DNA of 64,000 nucleotides from positions 62,001-126,000 of the forward strand of contig NZ_FNQZ01000003.1 in the NCBI RefSeq assembly GCF_900107545.1, given 5' to 3'. Below the pieces are notes generated by a model, which saw only the letters and a list, made by a program, of their open reading frames with translations, had not been told where the DNA came from and did not search any database. A program made the position numbers and the translations under genes. Origin of the DNA: Pseudobutyrivibrio sp. ACV-2 (GTDB taxonomy: Bacteria; Bacillota; Clostridia; Lachnospirales; Lachnospiraceae). Positions 17,302 to 25,531 of the stretch are shown here, piece after piece. Position 1 is the first letter of the stretch; each line of letters opens with the position of its first letter.

Positions 17302-17795
17302 AAAACAATGTAGTACTGATTGGAATGCCAGGCGTTGGCAAAAGCACACTTGGAGTTGTCCTTGCAAAGGAGCTTGGATTTGAATTTGTAGATGCAGATT
17401 TGCTTATTCAAAAAAGAGAAAACCGTTTACTTAAGGAAATTATTGCAGAGGATGGAGTAGATGGTTTTTTAAAAATAGAAAATGATGTAAATGCAAGCAT
17501 TAACACAGATAAAACAGTAATAGCAACAGGCGGCAGCGTAATATACGGCGCCGAGGCTATGGAACATCTAAAGGAGATAGGCACAGTAGTGTACCTAAAG
17601 CTTGACTACGAAACTCTAGACTCACGCCTAGGCTCCCTAAAAGGCCGCGGCGTAGTCCTAAAGGATGGACAAACCCTCAAATCTCTCTACGAGGAACGCA
17701 TCCCTCTCTACGAAAAATATGCCGACCTAATCGTAGACGAACAAGGCTTAAACCTAGAGGAGACCCTCACATCCGTACTCAAAAGCCTGAGATAG
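17298..17795 (+). CDS. aroK: Shikimate kinase
   Basis: Phosphorylates shikimate in aromatic amino acid synthesis. The 165 residues hold the Walker A GMPGVGKSTLG, the shikimate-binding DAD (FVDADLLIQ), ATGGSVIY (GG motif), and the LID region around GRGVVLKDG. Overlap ATGA with the gene upstream implies coupling. From about 17560 to the stop the sense strand turns C-rich and uses CTA, CTC and CGC codons seldom seen in neighbours; protein motifs stay intact. Confidence 0.88.
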   Translation: MKNNVVLIGMPGVGKSTLGVVLAKELGFEFVDADLLIQKRENRLLKEIIAEDGVDGFLKIENDVNASINTDKTVIATGGSVIYGAEAMEHLKEIGTVVYLKLDYETLDSRLGSLKGRGVVLKDGQTLKSLYEERIPLYEKYADLIVDEQGLNLEETLTSVLKSLR

Positions 17796-17816
17796 CCTAA
17801 TCTCAGCTTGAAGATA

Positions 17817-17962
17817 GCCAGTTACGCTATTAAAAAAGGAAAAAATAGCCTGTAGTAAACAAGGATGATATCACTTAAGCGAGACATTCCTAGTCGAGCG
17901 TAGTGATATCATCCTTGTTTGCGTAACAGGCGAGCCAAAACCTAAAATATAGCGTAACTGGC
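17817..17962. repeat. Large nested inverted repeat between convergent genes
   Basis: Outer arms: 14-bp perfect GCCAGTTACGCTAT (17817-17830) and its complement (17949-17962). Middle arms: GCCTGT/ACAGGC (17848-17853, 17926-17931). Inner arms: 19-bp perfect pairing of 17857-17875 with 17902-17920, loop of 26 bases. A repeated GCGTAAC(A/T)GGCGAGCCAA follows each right arm (17921 and 17952). It sits between the convergent aroK and metallopeptidase genes, so a two-way terminator role is possible, but the size and nesting exceed what termination needs. Confidence 0.85.
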
Positions 17963-17987
17963 GAGCCAACATCCTAGTGGCTAGCCA

Positions 17988-18692
17988 CTACCTATCTCCA
18001 GCCCTCTGATATCCAGTCTTAACCAGCCACTTCTGGTCAATCACCTTCACCTCATCCCCAAACAGGATATGAAGTCTCACAGACGAAGGCTGCTTTTCAA
18101 CTTCTTTAACAGTTCCCTCTCCAAACTTAGGATGAGTCACTGTATCTCCAACCTCATAGCGAACCTTTGCATTTTCCATATTCTTGTACATACGCTGTGT
18201 GCGATAAGTATCAAGCATCTGAACCTGCTTGTGATCCACATTTGGGCGGGTGAGCACAGAGTCATAGTCGACCTTTTTCAGGCTTTGGCCTTCCACATAA
18301 AAGTCTGAAGGAATAGCACCGATAAGTGAACAACAATATTTCCATGCACTGCCATGAACACCTGGCTGCCAGTTATACTGCTCAGGGATGACAATGTGAC
18401 GGGTCATATAATGAGCATATTCGTGCTTGTAAAGATTTACGCGATCAGTCTTTGAAAGCTGCTCATTCAAACAAAATCCAATGAAGAAAAGTGAAAACTG
18501 GAACTGCTCCTCGTTATCGTAAGAAGGAGGCATATAAGAACCAAGTGCCTTTTCATCCATACCAAAAGTGATAGGTACGTCGGCACCATGGAGACCAAGC
18601 TTGTGGTCCAAAACAGAATAAAGAGCGGTGATTTCTGCACGCAAGATAGGTTCTTCATCGTGCAACATTTTTAACATATCTTTTTTAGTCAT
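17988..18692 (-). CDS. SprT-like zinc metallopeptidase with C-terminal UvrD-type Tudor domain
   Basis: A 234-residue cytoplasmic protein. YKHEYAHYM gives the HEXXH zinc-binding helix. The last 55 residues (VRYEVGDTVTHPKFGEGTVK with a following FGDEVKVIDQKWL) match the small Tudor-like domain at the end of UvrD/PcrA helicases, which binds RNA polymerase or nucleic acids. The combination suggests a protease brought to transcription or repair sites, in the spirit of SprT/Spartan proteins. RBS GGAG precedes the start. Function is inferred from domains only. Confidence 0.7.
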   Translation of the reverse strand: MTKKDMLKMLHDEEPILRAEITALYSVLDHKLGLHGADVPITFGMDEKALGSYMPPSYDNEEQFQFSLFFIGFCLNEQLSKTDRVNLYKHEYAHYMTRHIVIPEQYNWQPGVHGSAWKYCCSLIGAIPSDFYVEGQSLKKVDYDSVLTRPNVDHKQVQMLDTYRTQRMYKNMENAKVRYEVGDTVTHPKFGEGTVKEVEKQPSSVRLHILFGDEVKVIDQKWLVKTGYQRAGDR

Positions 18693-18895
18693 GTAAAACT
18701 CCTTAAAAAATGAAAAAACTTATCTCAGTATAGCAAGTGAAATCTAAATTAACAATGACCAAAATTGAATAAATGTGATTGATTATAAAGTGACTATAAA
18801 CTTTTAAATAAAAGTAGCCGAAATAGATTTTGGAGTGTAGATAACGGGATTAGTGCGCACATTTTTAATTTATAATTTATAATTGAGGGGTAGCT

Positions 18896-20161
18896 ATGAA
18901 AAAAATATTAAAATCATTGAAAAAGATAACAGCTCTTAGTTTAGGTTTTATAATATTATCAGGTCTTGTTTTTTCTCCGCTTGAAGCTGAGGCTGCCAAG
19001 AAAAAATCAGGAAATGCCACTTATGCAGAGGGGGACGATATTGCTTTTGGTAACCTGGATGGAAATATACTTAACTGGACTATTTTAAAATACGACGATA
19101 CTACAAAAATTGCGTTTGTAGTTTCCAGAAAAACCTTGAGTACTACTTCAGTAACTGCCTATAGAACGGCAGTAAATATGTCATATGTTGACAACAAAAA
19201 ATCTCCAGGTTATGTGAGATGGTCAGAAAACTATTGGCGTGGCTGGTGCAACGAAATCTTTTATGTAAATAGCTTTAATGATGAAGAAAGAGCAAAGATA
19301 CAAAAGACAACTCTTAGTGAAGCTGATGCTCAAAAGAGTCTTATGAATTTTTACCATGATACGTCTTTAGATGGTGATTATATTAAAAATAATAAGACAA
19401 AACAGTCTCTCAATATGAATGTTTATAACACACAGACTACAACGTCTGATTATATTTTTTTCCTGTCTTCGGATGAGTACACTGAGTACAAGGATAAAAT
19501 AAAATTTGAGACCAGAGGCATCTGGCCGCTCAGAACCAATTCATTTGATGATCCAGCTTTTGGACTGTTTTGCAATGATAATGACAAACTATTATATAAA
19601 AATTATTATTATATGGGCGATGGCATAAGACCCGCCATGTATGTACAGTTAGGAGAGCCAGAGGTAGTTGATGACTCAACTGATGCGAAAATAACTGATG
19701 GTAAAACAGCAGATGCCACTAAAAACGATGCCACTAAAGCTGGTGCCAACAACACTAATTCAACAAAAAACACAAATGCCAGTACCAATGCTGACAAGGC
19801 AACTACAGCAGCCAGCACCAAGACACCCGCGAAAGAAACTAAGACAGAAAAAGCTCCTGCCTCCAGTGAAAAAAAATATGCTAATAATGGTACAAATACT
19901 GGCAATATAACTCTCCCAGATGATTCCCAGTATTCAATGTCTGCGGGAACTACGGCTCAGGTTGCAATTGACCTTGATTACCTGAATAGTACAGAAAAGG
20001 ATTACACAATCACCTATAAATCATCAGATGCGAGTGTACTGAATGTAGATTCCAGTGGCAAAATAACTGCCACAGGAACGGGTACAGGAGTTGTTACAGC
20101 CAAAATGAAAAAATCAAATGGAAAGGTTTATACCATGTCCTGCAGAGTGGATGTAAAATAA
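18896..20161 (+). CDS. Secreted DUF6273-type protein with a bacterial Ig-like domain
   Basis: A 421-residue exported protein. A signal peptide spans about residues 1-33 (KKITALSLGFIILSGLVF, then EAEA-A). The central part (residues about 40-260) has the W-R-x-Y-W...WRGWCNEIFY pattern of DUF6273-type domains seen in Firmicute surface proteins. A low-complexity linker rich in Thr, Asn, Ala and Lys follows (about 265-335). The last 80 residues are a Big_2-like Ig domain (ITYKSSDASVLNVDSSGKIT). It is probably a surface or matrix protein; there is no sorting signal. Confidence 0.75.
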   Translation: MKKILKSLKKITALSLGFIILSGLVFSPLEAEAAKKKSGNATYAEGDDIAFGNLDGNILNWTILKYDDTTKIAFVVSRKTLSTTSVTAYRTAVNMSYVDNKKSPGYVRWSENYWRGWCNEIFYVNSFNDEERAKIQKTTLSEADAQKSLMNFYHDTSLDGDYIKNNKTKQSLNMNVYNTQTTTSDYIFFLSSDEYTEYKDKIKFETRGIWPLRTNSFDDPAFGLFCNDNDKLLYKNYYYMGDGIRPAMYVQLGEPEVVDDSTDAKITDGKTADATKNDATKAGANNTNSTKNTNASTNADKATTAASTKTPAKETKTEKAPASSEKKYANNGTNTGNITLPDDSQYSMSAGTTAQVAIDLDYLNSTEKDYTITYKSSDASVLNVDSSGKITATGTGTGVVTAKMKKSNGKVYTMSCRVDVK

Positions 20162-20181
20162 TAACCCATTAAAATTTGCCA

Positions 20182-20213
20182 AGGGCTTCCCTAAATTAAG
20201 GGAAGCCCTCTTT
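20182..20213 (+). terminator. Terminator after the secreted protein gene
   Basis: Perfect 11-bp stem AGGGCTTCCCT/AGGGAAGCCCT and a short CTTT tail. Confidence 0.85.
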
Positions 20214-20297
20214 AGATATTTTTAATAAAATTTTATTAGTAAATAACAGCCAAGAGAATTATACTATATCTTAGATTAAAGGTTTAAGGAGGCAGAT

Positions 20298-21002
20298 ATG
20301 TATTACGGATATGGTTTTGGTTACGACCCAACAATAATTCTTGTGCTGATTGGTGCGCTTATCAGTGGACTTGCATCACTTAATGTGCGTGGTACCTTCA
20401 ATAAATACAGCAAAATCAGAAACTACAGAGGCTATACAGCAAATCAGGTGGCAGAGCAGATTCTTCATGCAGCAGGCATTTATGATGTGCGAATTGAGCG
20501 CATCAGAGGCAATCTGACAGACCACTATTCACCAAATGAAAAGGTGCTTCGTCTTTCAGATGCTACCTATGGACAGACCAGTGTAGCAGCAATAGGTGTA
20601 GCAGCTCACGAGTGCGGACATGCTATTCAGCACCAGGAGGGCTACGCTCCACTTAAGCTTCGTGCAGCATCAGTGCCACTTGCAAATATTGGTTCATGGA
20701 TTTCCTGGCCTGTTATTTTGATTGGTCTTCTAATCGGTTACACACCACTTGCACAGCTTGGCGTTTTCCTTTTCACTTTTGTTGTGGCATTCCAGCTGAT
20801 TACACTTCCAGTAGAGTTTGATGCCAGTGCTAGAGCTTTGAGGATTCTTGACCAGGACAACATCCTTGAAGGAGATGAGCACAAAGGAGCTACCAAGGTT
20901 TTAAAGGCAGCAGCTCTTACATACGTGGCAGCATTGTTCTCTACAATTCTTCAGCTATTAAGATTGGTTCTTCTTGTAAACGGTAGAAGCAGAAGGGATT
21001 AA
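20298..21002 (+). CDS. Membrane zinc metallopeptidase (YugP family)
   Basis: A 234-residue membrane protease-like protein. An N-terminal helix (YDPTIILVLIGALISGLASL) is followed by a soluble segment, the HEXXH helix in AAHECGHAIQHQEGY, and two or three further helices between residues 130 and 225. This layout is that of the YugP-like 'neutral zinc metallopeptidase' family. Substrates are unknown; a role in membrane protein quality control is usually assumed. RBS AAGGAGG precedes the ATG. An acetyltransferase gene follows two bases after the stop. Confidence 0.82.
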   Translation: MYYGYGFGYDPTIILVLIGALISGLASLNVRGTFNKYSKIRNYRGYTANQVAEQILHAAGIYDVRIERIRGNLTDHYSPNEKVLRLSDATYGQTSVAAIGVAAHECGHAIQHQEGYAPLKLRAASVPLANIGSWISWPVILIGLLIGYTPLAQLGVFLFTFVVAFQLITLPVEFDASARALRILDQDNILEGDEHKGATKVLKAAALTYVAALFSTILQLLRLVLLVNGRSRRD

Positions 21003-21004
21003 TA

Positions 21005-21751
21005 GTGAATTATTTAAATAATATAATTACAATAGTTCAACCTGAAAATTTACAGCCTGATTATCCAGAGGGGACCTTGGTCCTCACTGATAGTCAGGCT
21101 GTTATTGATGTGTGCAACAACAGAAATCAACCAGTAGCAGCCTTTGAGCATGATGATATCCACAATCTGAAATGCAATCATATTCTTATTGATGTAGATG
21201 ATGTAGATGACGAGGTATTTGAAAATATCTATAGACGCTGCATGGATATTCCATGGGATATTTCAGAAACTGATAGAACATTTATCAGGGAATTTTCCAT
21301 GCCTGATTTGGATGATTTGTTTCAGCTTTATTCAAAATCTGGCATGACAAAATATATGGAACCGCTTTTCGAATATGAGGAAGAAAAGCAGTATGAACTA
21401 AACTATATCCAGTATATATATAAACTTTATGGGTTTGGAATGTGGCTTGTTTATGATAAAATATCAAAAGATTTGATAGGAAGAGCTGGTATCGAAGTCA
21501 GAGATACATGTCTTGGAGAAAACCAGGCAGAGCTTGGTTTTTGTATCGCATCAGATAGATGGGGACAGGGACTGGGATATGAGGTTTGCTCAGAGATTGT
21601 CAGGCTAGCCAGAGAGGAATACGACCTCAATAGCCTTATAGCAAGATGTGATCCTGACAATAAAGCCAGCAGAAGATTATTAGAAAAATTGGGTTTTGAA
21701 TTTATCTGCTTTCAGGATGATGGGGATTGCAGATATCGCCTTGGCCTATAG
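21005..21751 (+). CDS. GNAT-family N-acetyltransferase
   Basis: A 248-residue protein whose C-terminal 150 residues form a GNAT domain: LIGRAGIEVRD, ELGFCIASDRWGQGLGYEVC with the acetyl-CoA pyrophosphate loop, and DPDNKASRRLLEKLGFEF. The first 90 residues are an extra N-terminal domain with several acidic turns. The RimJ/RimL-like C-terminal pattern suggests acetylation of a protein N-terminus or small amine. The GTG start at 21005 lies two bases after the preceding stop, so the two genes are coupled. Confidence 0.82.
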   Translation: MNYLNNIITIVQPENLQPDYPEGTLVLTDSQAVIDVCNNRNQPVAAFEHDDIHNLKCNHILIDVDDVDDEVFENIYRRCMDIPWDISETDRTFIREFSMPDLDDLFQLYSKSGMTKYMEPLFEYEEEKQYELNYIQYIYKLYGFGMWLVYDKISKDLIGRAGIEVRDTCLGENQAELGFCIASDRWGQGLGYEVCSEIVRLAREEYDLNSLIARCDPDNKASRRLLEKLGFEFICFQDDGDCRYRLGL

Positions 21752-21779
21752 AGACCAGGGTATGAAATAGGGGAAAATA

Positions 21780-22616
21780 ATGGATTTAAAAGATTATCAA
21801 CACGAGGTAGTTATTACAGATGCGGGGCTTCCTTTCAAGCTGTTTTCATTTGAAGGAGCCAATGGAAATTATATAAGGGACAAGCACTGGCATCGTTCAA
21901 TAGAGATATTTGCAGTTTGGGATGGCAAGCTGGAATTCACTTTGCATGACAAAAAATTCCCACTTAGCAACGGCGAATTTGTTATTGTAAACAGTAACGA
22001 GGTTCACAGCATTGTTGCGCCAAATCCTAACAAAACAGTAGTATTGCAGATTCCACAGGACACCTTTGCAGAATATTTTACAGATGATCAGTTCATCTGG
22101 TTCTCACATGCTGACAGAGAAAGTGACCACAGAGTTTTTGTGCTTCTCACAGAAATGTATCTGATTTACACAAACGGAGAGGAAGCAAACAAGCTTCAGG
22201 TGCTTAGCCTCTACTACGAGCTACTTCATCTTTTGGTTACAAAATACAGAAAGTTTAACGTTAATGAGGATATTTTAAAGAGCAATAAACAATTAAAGAA
22301 GCTTTCAAGTATCACCCGATATATGAAGGATCATTATGCTGAGCCTCTTTCTTTAGAGATGATGGCAGACCAGTTCAATTATTCTCCTTCATACCTGTCC
22401 AGAATGTTCCAGAAGCATGCCGGAATCAATTTCAAGGATTATCTACTTGGCATCAGACTAGAGCATGCGGTCAGAGAGCTTGAAGAAACAGGAGGACAGA
22501 TAGTAGACATCGCCCTTGGCAACGGCTTCCCTAATTCCAAGGCATTCTCAAACGCCTTCAGGGAAAAGTACGGGGTATTGCCTAGCGAATACAGAAAGAA
22601 ATCAGGAGACGCCTAA
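21780..22616 (+). CDS. AraC-family regulator with cupin domain
   Basis: A 278-residue regulator. The N-terminal cupin (HWHRSIEIFAVWDGKLEFTL, then GEFVIVNSNEVHSI) likely binds a sugar. The C-terminal AraC domain has two helix-turn-helix units (LSLEMMADQFNYSPSYLSRM and NGFPNSKAFSNAFREKYGV). The last codons, for KKSGDA, lie in the left arm of an inverted repeat shared with the convergent response regulator. RBS GGGGAAAAT precedes the start. Confidence 0.88.
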   Translation: MDLKDYQHEVVITDAGLPFKLFSFEGANGNYIRDKHWHRSIEIFAVWDGKLEFTLHDKKFPLSNGEFVIVNSNEVHSIVAPNPNKTVVLQIPQDTFAEYFTDDQFIWFSHADRESDHRVFVLLTEMYLIYTNGEEANKLQVLSLYYELLHLLVTKYRKFNVNEDILKSNKQLKKLSSITRYMKDHYAEPLSLEMMADQFNYSPSYLSRMFQKHAGINFKDYLLGIRLEHAVRELEETGGQIVDIALGNGFPNSKAFSNAFREKYGVLPSEYRKKSGDA

Positions 22617-22640
22617 TTAATGGACGTCTCCTGATTTCTT
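22596..22640. terminator. Two-way terminator-like hairpin built into two coding tails
   Basis: A perfect 16-bp dyad: 22596-22611 pairs with 22625-22640 around a 13-base loop. The two stop codons lie back to back in the loop (22614-22616 on +, 22617-22619 on -). Each arm encodes KKSGD at the end of its own protein. The flanks are only moderately U-rich, so it may serve as a weak terminator or as protection for 3' ends. Confidence 0.7.
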
Positions 22641-23267
22641 GAGATAGAATATAGCAAGCTGGGTTCGATCTCTCAGATTAAGCTTTTCTAGGATGGTGGA
22701 CAGGTAGTTGCGCACTGTGCCTTCAGAAAGGAAGAGCTTCTGGGAGATTTCTTTATTTGAAAAGCCCTCAGCTACCAGCTGGATGACCTCAAATTCTTTT
22801 TCTGTAATATCGTATTTACGATAATCAAAATCATCAGTTTCCTGACCTGAAGACATAAGGCTTGGAAGCTTATCTATGACAGCTCCTCCAAATACACTTT
22901 GACCATCCAGAGCGGCATGAAGTGCAGCAGGAAGGGACTTGTAATCCTGCTTTAAGAGATATCCCTTCACGCCTAGCTTCAAGGCTTTTACAATATATTC
23001 GTCATCAGAAAAGGTGGTGAGAAAGAGGATAGTGGCATCCTTGTGTTTGCTTAGGATTTCCTCAGCAGCCTCAAGACCATTCATGTCTGCCATACGGATA
23101 TCCATAAGCAGAAGGTCTGGATTCAGCTCATCAAAAAGAGACACCGCCTCACGGCCGCTGCATCCCTTTCCTACTATTTCAAATTCTCCGTCCGCTGAGA
23201 TAATCATCTCAAGGGACATTGTGATAAGTTCGTCGTCATCGACTAGTAATATTTTTTTCATATACAC
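22617..23267 (-). CDS. NarL/LuxR-family response regulator
   Basis: A 216-residue regulator: receiver domain with VDDDE at the N-terminus and phosphorylation Asp in LLLMDIRMADM, conserved TTFSDDEY and LLKQDYK positions, then a LuxR-type helix-turn-helix (GFSNKEISQKLFLSEGTVRN). It pairs with the histidine kinase gene upstream, from which it is separated by a 110-base palindromic repeat. The TGTCA/TGACA sites at 27667-27738 are candidate targets. Its end KKSGDVH is encoded in the shared hairpin. Confidence 0.9.
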   Translation of the reverse strand: MYMKKILLVDDDELITMSLEMIISADGEFEIVGKGCSGREAVSLFDELNPDLLLMDIRMADMNGLEAAEEILSKHKDATILFLTTFSDDEYIVKALKLGVKGYLLKQDYKSLPAALHAALDGQSVFGGAVIDKLPSLMSSGQETDDFDYRKYDITEKEFEVIQLVAEGFSNKEISQKLFLSEGTVRNYLSTILEKLNLRDRTQLAIFYLKKSGDVH

Positions 23268-23379
23268 CTCATCAGTTAGCTAAAGCTGACAGCTTCCCCC
23301 TCGCCGGGGAGGTAGATAATGCTAAAGCATTATCTCTTCACCGCTAAAGCGGTCCCCCTTCCCCTTCAAAGGGGAAGGC
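23268..23379. repeat. Palindromic intergenic repeat, copy 1
   Basis: A string of hairpins with no coding content: TTAGC/GCTGA, CTTCCCC-type GC-rich pairs, AGATAATGCT/AGCATTATCT, ACCGCT/AGCGGT, CCTTCCCCTT/AAGGGGAAGG. The same blocks recur at 29350-29466 and 30952-31105. It lies inside an operon, between kinase and regulator genes. Confidence 0.8.
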
Positions 23380-24378
23380 TTAATTATTTAATGGCAGTCT
23401 GGAAAAAACTGTGAAACCATCGTTAATATATACATATGCATCCCCACCCAGGTTCCTGGCGCGGCTCTTGATGTTGGTAAGTCCAATGCCATCGTAGCCC
23501 TCTGTGGATATCCTTGTCTTTGCTTCATCAGAGAGAGTTCCGTTGTCTGTAATGGACAGGGTGCAGAAACTGTTATTCTGGTGGAAAATCACTGAAACAG
23601 TATCTCCATTGGAATGCTTTATTATATTTGTAACAGCCTCCTTTAAAATACCAATCAGTGATAGTTTGATATTTGTTGGAAGTGCTTCATCCAAATCTAA
23701 ATCTGTATTTACGGTAAATGCGCTAAGCTCGCTTATTATTTCATCGAAATTCTTTTTCAAATCAATTGAGTCATCGTGCAAATCGTGGACTGATGCTCGC
23801 ATCTTTGCCATGGATTCATCAAGGGTATTAGCCAGCATATCAAGCTGTGGAGCAAGCTTCTCATCCTTATTAACTGTGGTTATGGCACCAAGGAGTAAAA
23901 TGGCTCTGGATAGTAAATGCCCAACATTGTCGTGAATCTCTCTGGCAATTCTGTTTCGCTCTGCAAGGGTGGCAAGGTGAACCTGCTGGTCCTGTTCAGA
24001 GAGAAGACGTTTATTTTTATCCTTTAGAATGGATTCCAATTCAAAGCTGTCATCACGGGTGCGGTGCAGCTGTGCCTGCAATTCCATCATTCTTGTCCAA
24101 AGAATAGTAGATATAAAAGTGAATCCTCCCAGGACAAAGATTGAAAAAACAAGTGGAAGACTGGCATCTATAACCGCCACCATATATACAAAGGTTATAA
24201 CAAATGGAATTCCTGTCAGAGTGAGATAGACTGTTTTTTGATTAAACAGAAGGCTTATTTCAAGAAGCAAAAAAACACAAATAGACATTACAACCGAGGT
24301 GGTTGTAATGCCATTTGAATTAATTATTAATCCTAATCCTACCGCTGCCAGAGAGCGGATGACTATATCATATAGCAT
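23380..24378 (-). CDS. Sensor histidine kinase (HisKA_3 type)
   Basis: A 332-residue kinase with four to five membrane helices in the first 130 residues, a coiled linker, the phosphoacceptor ERNRIAREIHDNVGHLL, and an HATPase domain (DNGTLSDEA, YDGIGLTNIKSRARNLGG). I place the start at 24378, behind AGGAGC, rather than at an upstream position 54 bases earlier. It overlaps the upstream permease gene by 11 bases. It should phosphorylate the NarL-type regulator at 22617. The pairing with ABC-2 exporters resembles antibiotic- or peptide-stress systems. Confidence 0.88.
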   Translation of the reverse strand: MLYDIVIRSLAAVGLGLIINSNGITTTSVVMSICVFLLLEISLLFNQKTVYLTLTGIPFVITFVYMVAVIDASLPLVFSIFVLGGFTFISTILWTRMMELQAQLHRTRDDSFELESILKDKNKRLLSEQDQQVHLATLAERNRIAREIHDNVGHLLSRAILLLGAITTVNKDEKLAPQLDMLANTLDESMAKMRASVHDLHDDSIDLKKNFDEIISELSAFTVNTDLDLDEALPTNIKLSLIGILKEAVTNIIKHSNGDTVSVIFHQNNSFCTLSITDNGTLSDEAKTRISTEGYDGIGLTNIKSRARNLGGDAYVYINDGFTVFSRLPLNN

Positions 24379-25531
24379 ATTGCTCCTTTTTCTTTGTGAT
24401 GATAAGACCTGCTGCGAAGAATACCATTGCAAAGAGCACTTCTATTAATAAGTAACTAGCGAACTGACGGCTCCAGATGTTGTTGATTGGAGTATCGTTT
24501 ATAAATTTGATTGCTGTGGTGTACCAGTAGAGTGGCAAAAAATGTGCTGCCTTTACAATTGAAGCTGATAAATACTGGGTGTCTACAAATACTCCGCAGA
24601 GGAAACTCATGGAGAGTACAAACATATTTGCAACCATGTTTATAAGGCTCTCGTTTACTGTGATTGAACAAATGAAATATGCCATTCCAAGTCCTACAAA
24701 CATGAGAGTGTAGGTGTCTATTGCGTAGAAGATGAATTTCGTATTTTCGTATTCAAGACCCATCAGGCTGATTACTATGATTGCCACAGTAGTGATAGCA
24801 AAGCCGATGAAGATTACTGCTGCGATTGAAGCAGCGTTTCTGGTGAAGAAATGCATTCCACTAACGGAAATACGATTGTTTACATCTCTGTTCTTCATGA
24901 ATGTAAGAGTGCATGCGCAGCATACACAAAGTAACATCATAAGTGTGTAGCCGTTGAAGGTATACATTCCTGAGTAGTAAGAACGATGATTTTCTTCTGA
25001 TTTATCAACGACTGTAGCCTGTGTATTGCTAAGCTTTACCATCTGGTCGTGAGTGAGAGAAATAGCCTCATTCTCGCTGTAACCACTATTTAAATATACC
25101 ACAACATCCTGTAAATAGTCATTAAGCTTCTCTGTAAGTAAGAACTGTGAAGCGGTAGTTCCAGGGGCGATGTAGGTAAGAGCGTCTTCCACATCACCTG
25201 ACTTAATCTGTTCCTCAAATCCCTCTGGAATAATAAGTGCATAATCGTAAATTGCGAAACGCACATTGTCATTCATTACCTGTGGATCATCGGTTCCAGG
25301 GGCAACAACTTCCTGAGTTTCTGTAAGATAATCAACCAGTGCCTGGCTGAGGTTTGAATTATCATTATCAGTAACTGCTACCTTCACTGTGACTTCTTCA
25401 AAGGCGCTTTCCTGAGTGCTTGTGGTTGCCTTAGCCTGCATATTTCCGAATACTGTAAAGATAGTTAAATATACAATGATTGTTGTGATATTTGCTTTTA
25501 ATGATTTTAGTATTGCATTAAAGACTGACAT
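24368..25531 (-). CDS. ABC-2 type permease with large extracellular domain
   Basis: A 387-residue membrane protein: one N-terminal helix (about 13-32), an extracellular domain to about residue 200, then five or six helices. This is the YhgE/ABC2_membrane_3 layout. It lies in a row with a second permease and an ATPase; the start overlaps the upstream permease end by 14 bases. Export of a peptide, drug or lipid is likely; the substrate is unknown. Confidence 0.85.
   Translation of the reverse strand: MSVFNAILKSLKANITTIIVYLTIFTVFGNMQAKATTSTQESAFEEVTVKVAVTDNDNSNLSQALVDYLTETQEVVAPGTDDPQVMNDNVRFAIYDYALIIPEGFEEQIKSGDVEDALTYIAPGTTASQFLLTEKLNDYLQDVVVYLNSGYSENEAISLTHDQMVKLSNTQATVVDKSEENHRSYYSGMYTFNGYTLMMLLCVCCACTLTFMKNRDVNNRISVSGMHFFTRNAASIAAVIFIGFAITTVAIIVISLMGLEYENTKFIFYAIDTYTLMFVGLGMAYFICSITVNESLINMVANMFVLSMSFLCGVFVDTQYLSASIVKAAHFLPLYWYTTAIKFINDTPINNIWSRQFASYLLIEVLFAMVFFAAGLIITKKKEQYAI

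Noticed and set aside
23504-23935. Plus-strand frame of 143 codons opposite the histidine kinase gene
   Set aside because: Mirror of a conserved kinase-coding region, no RBS, and serine-rich composition typical of an antisense frame.
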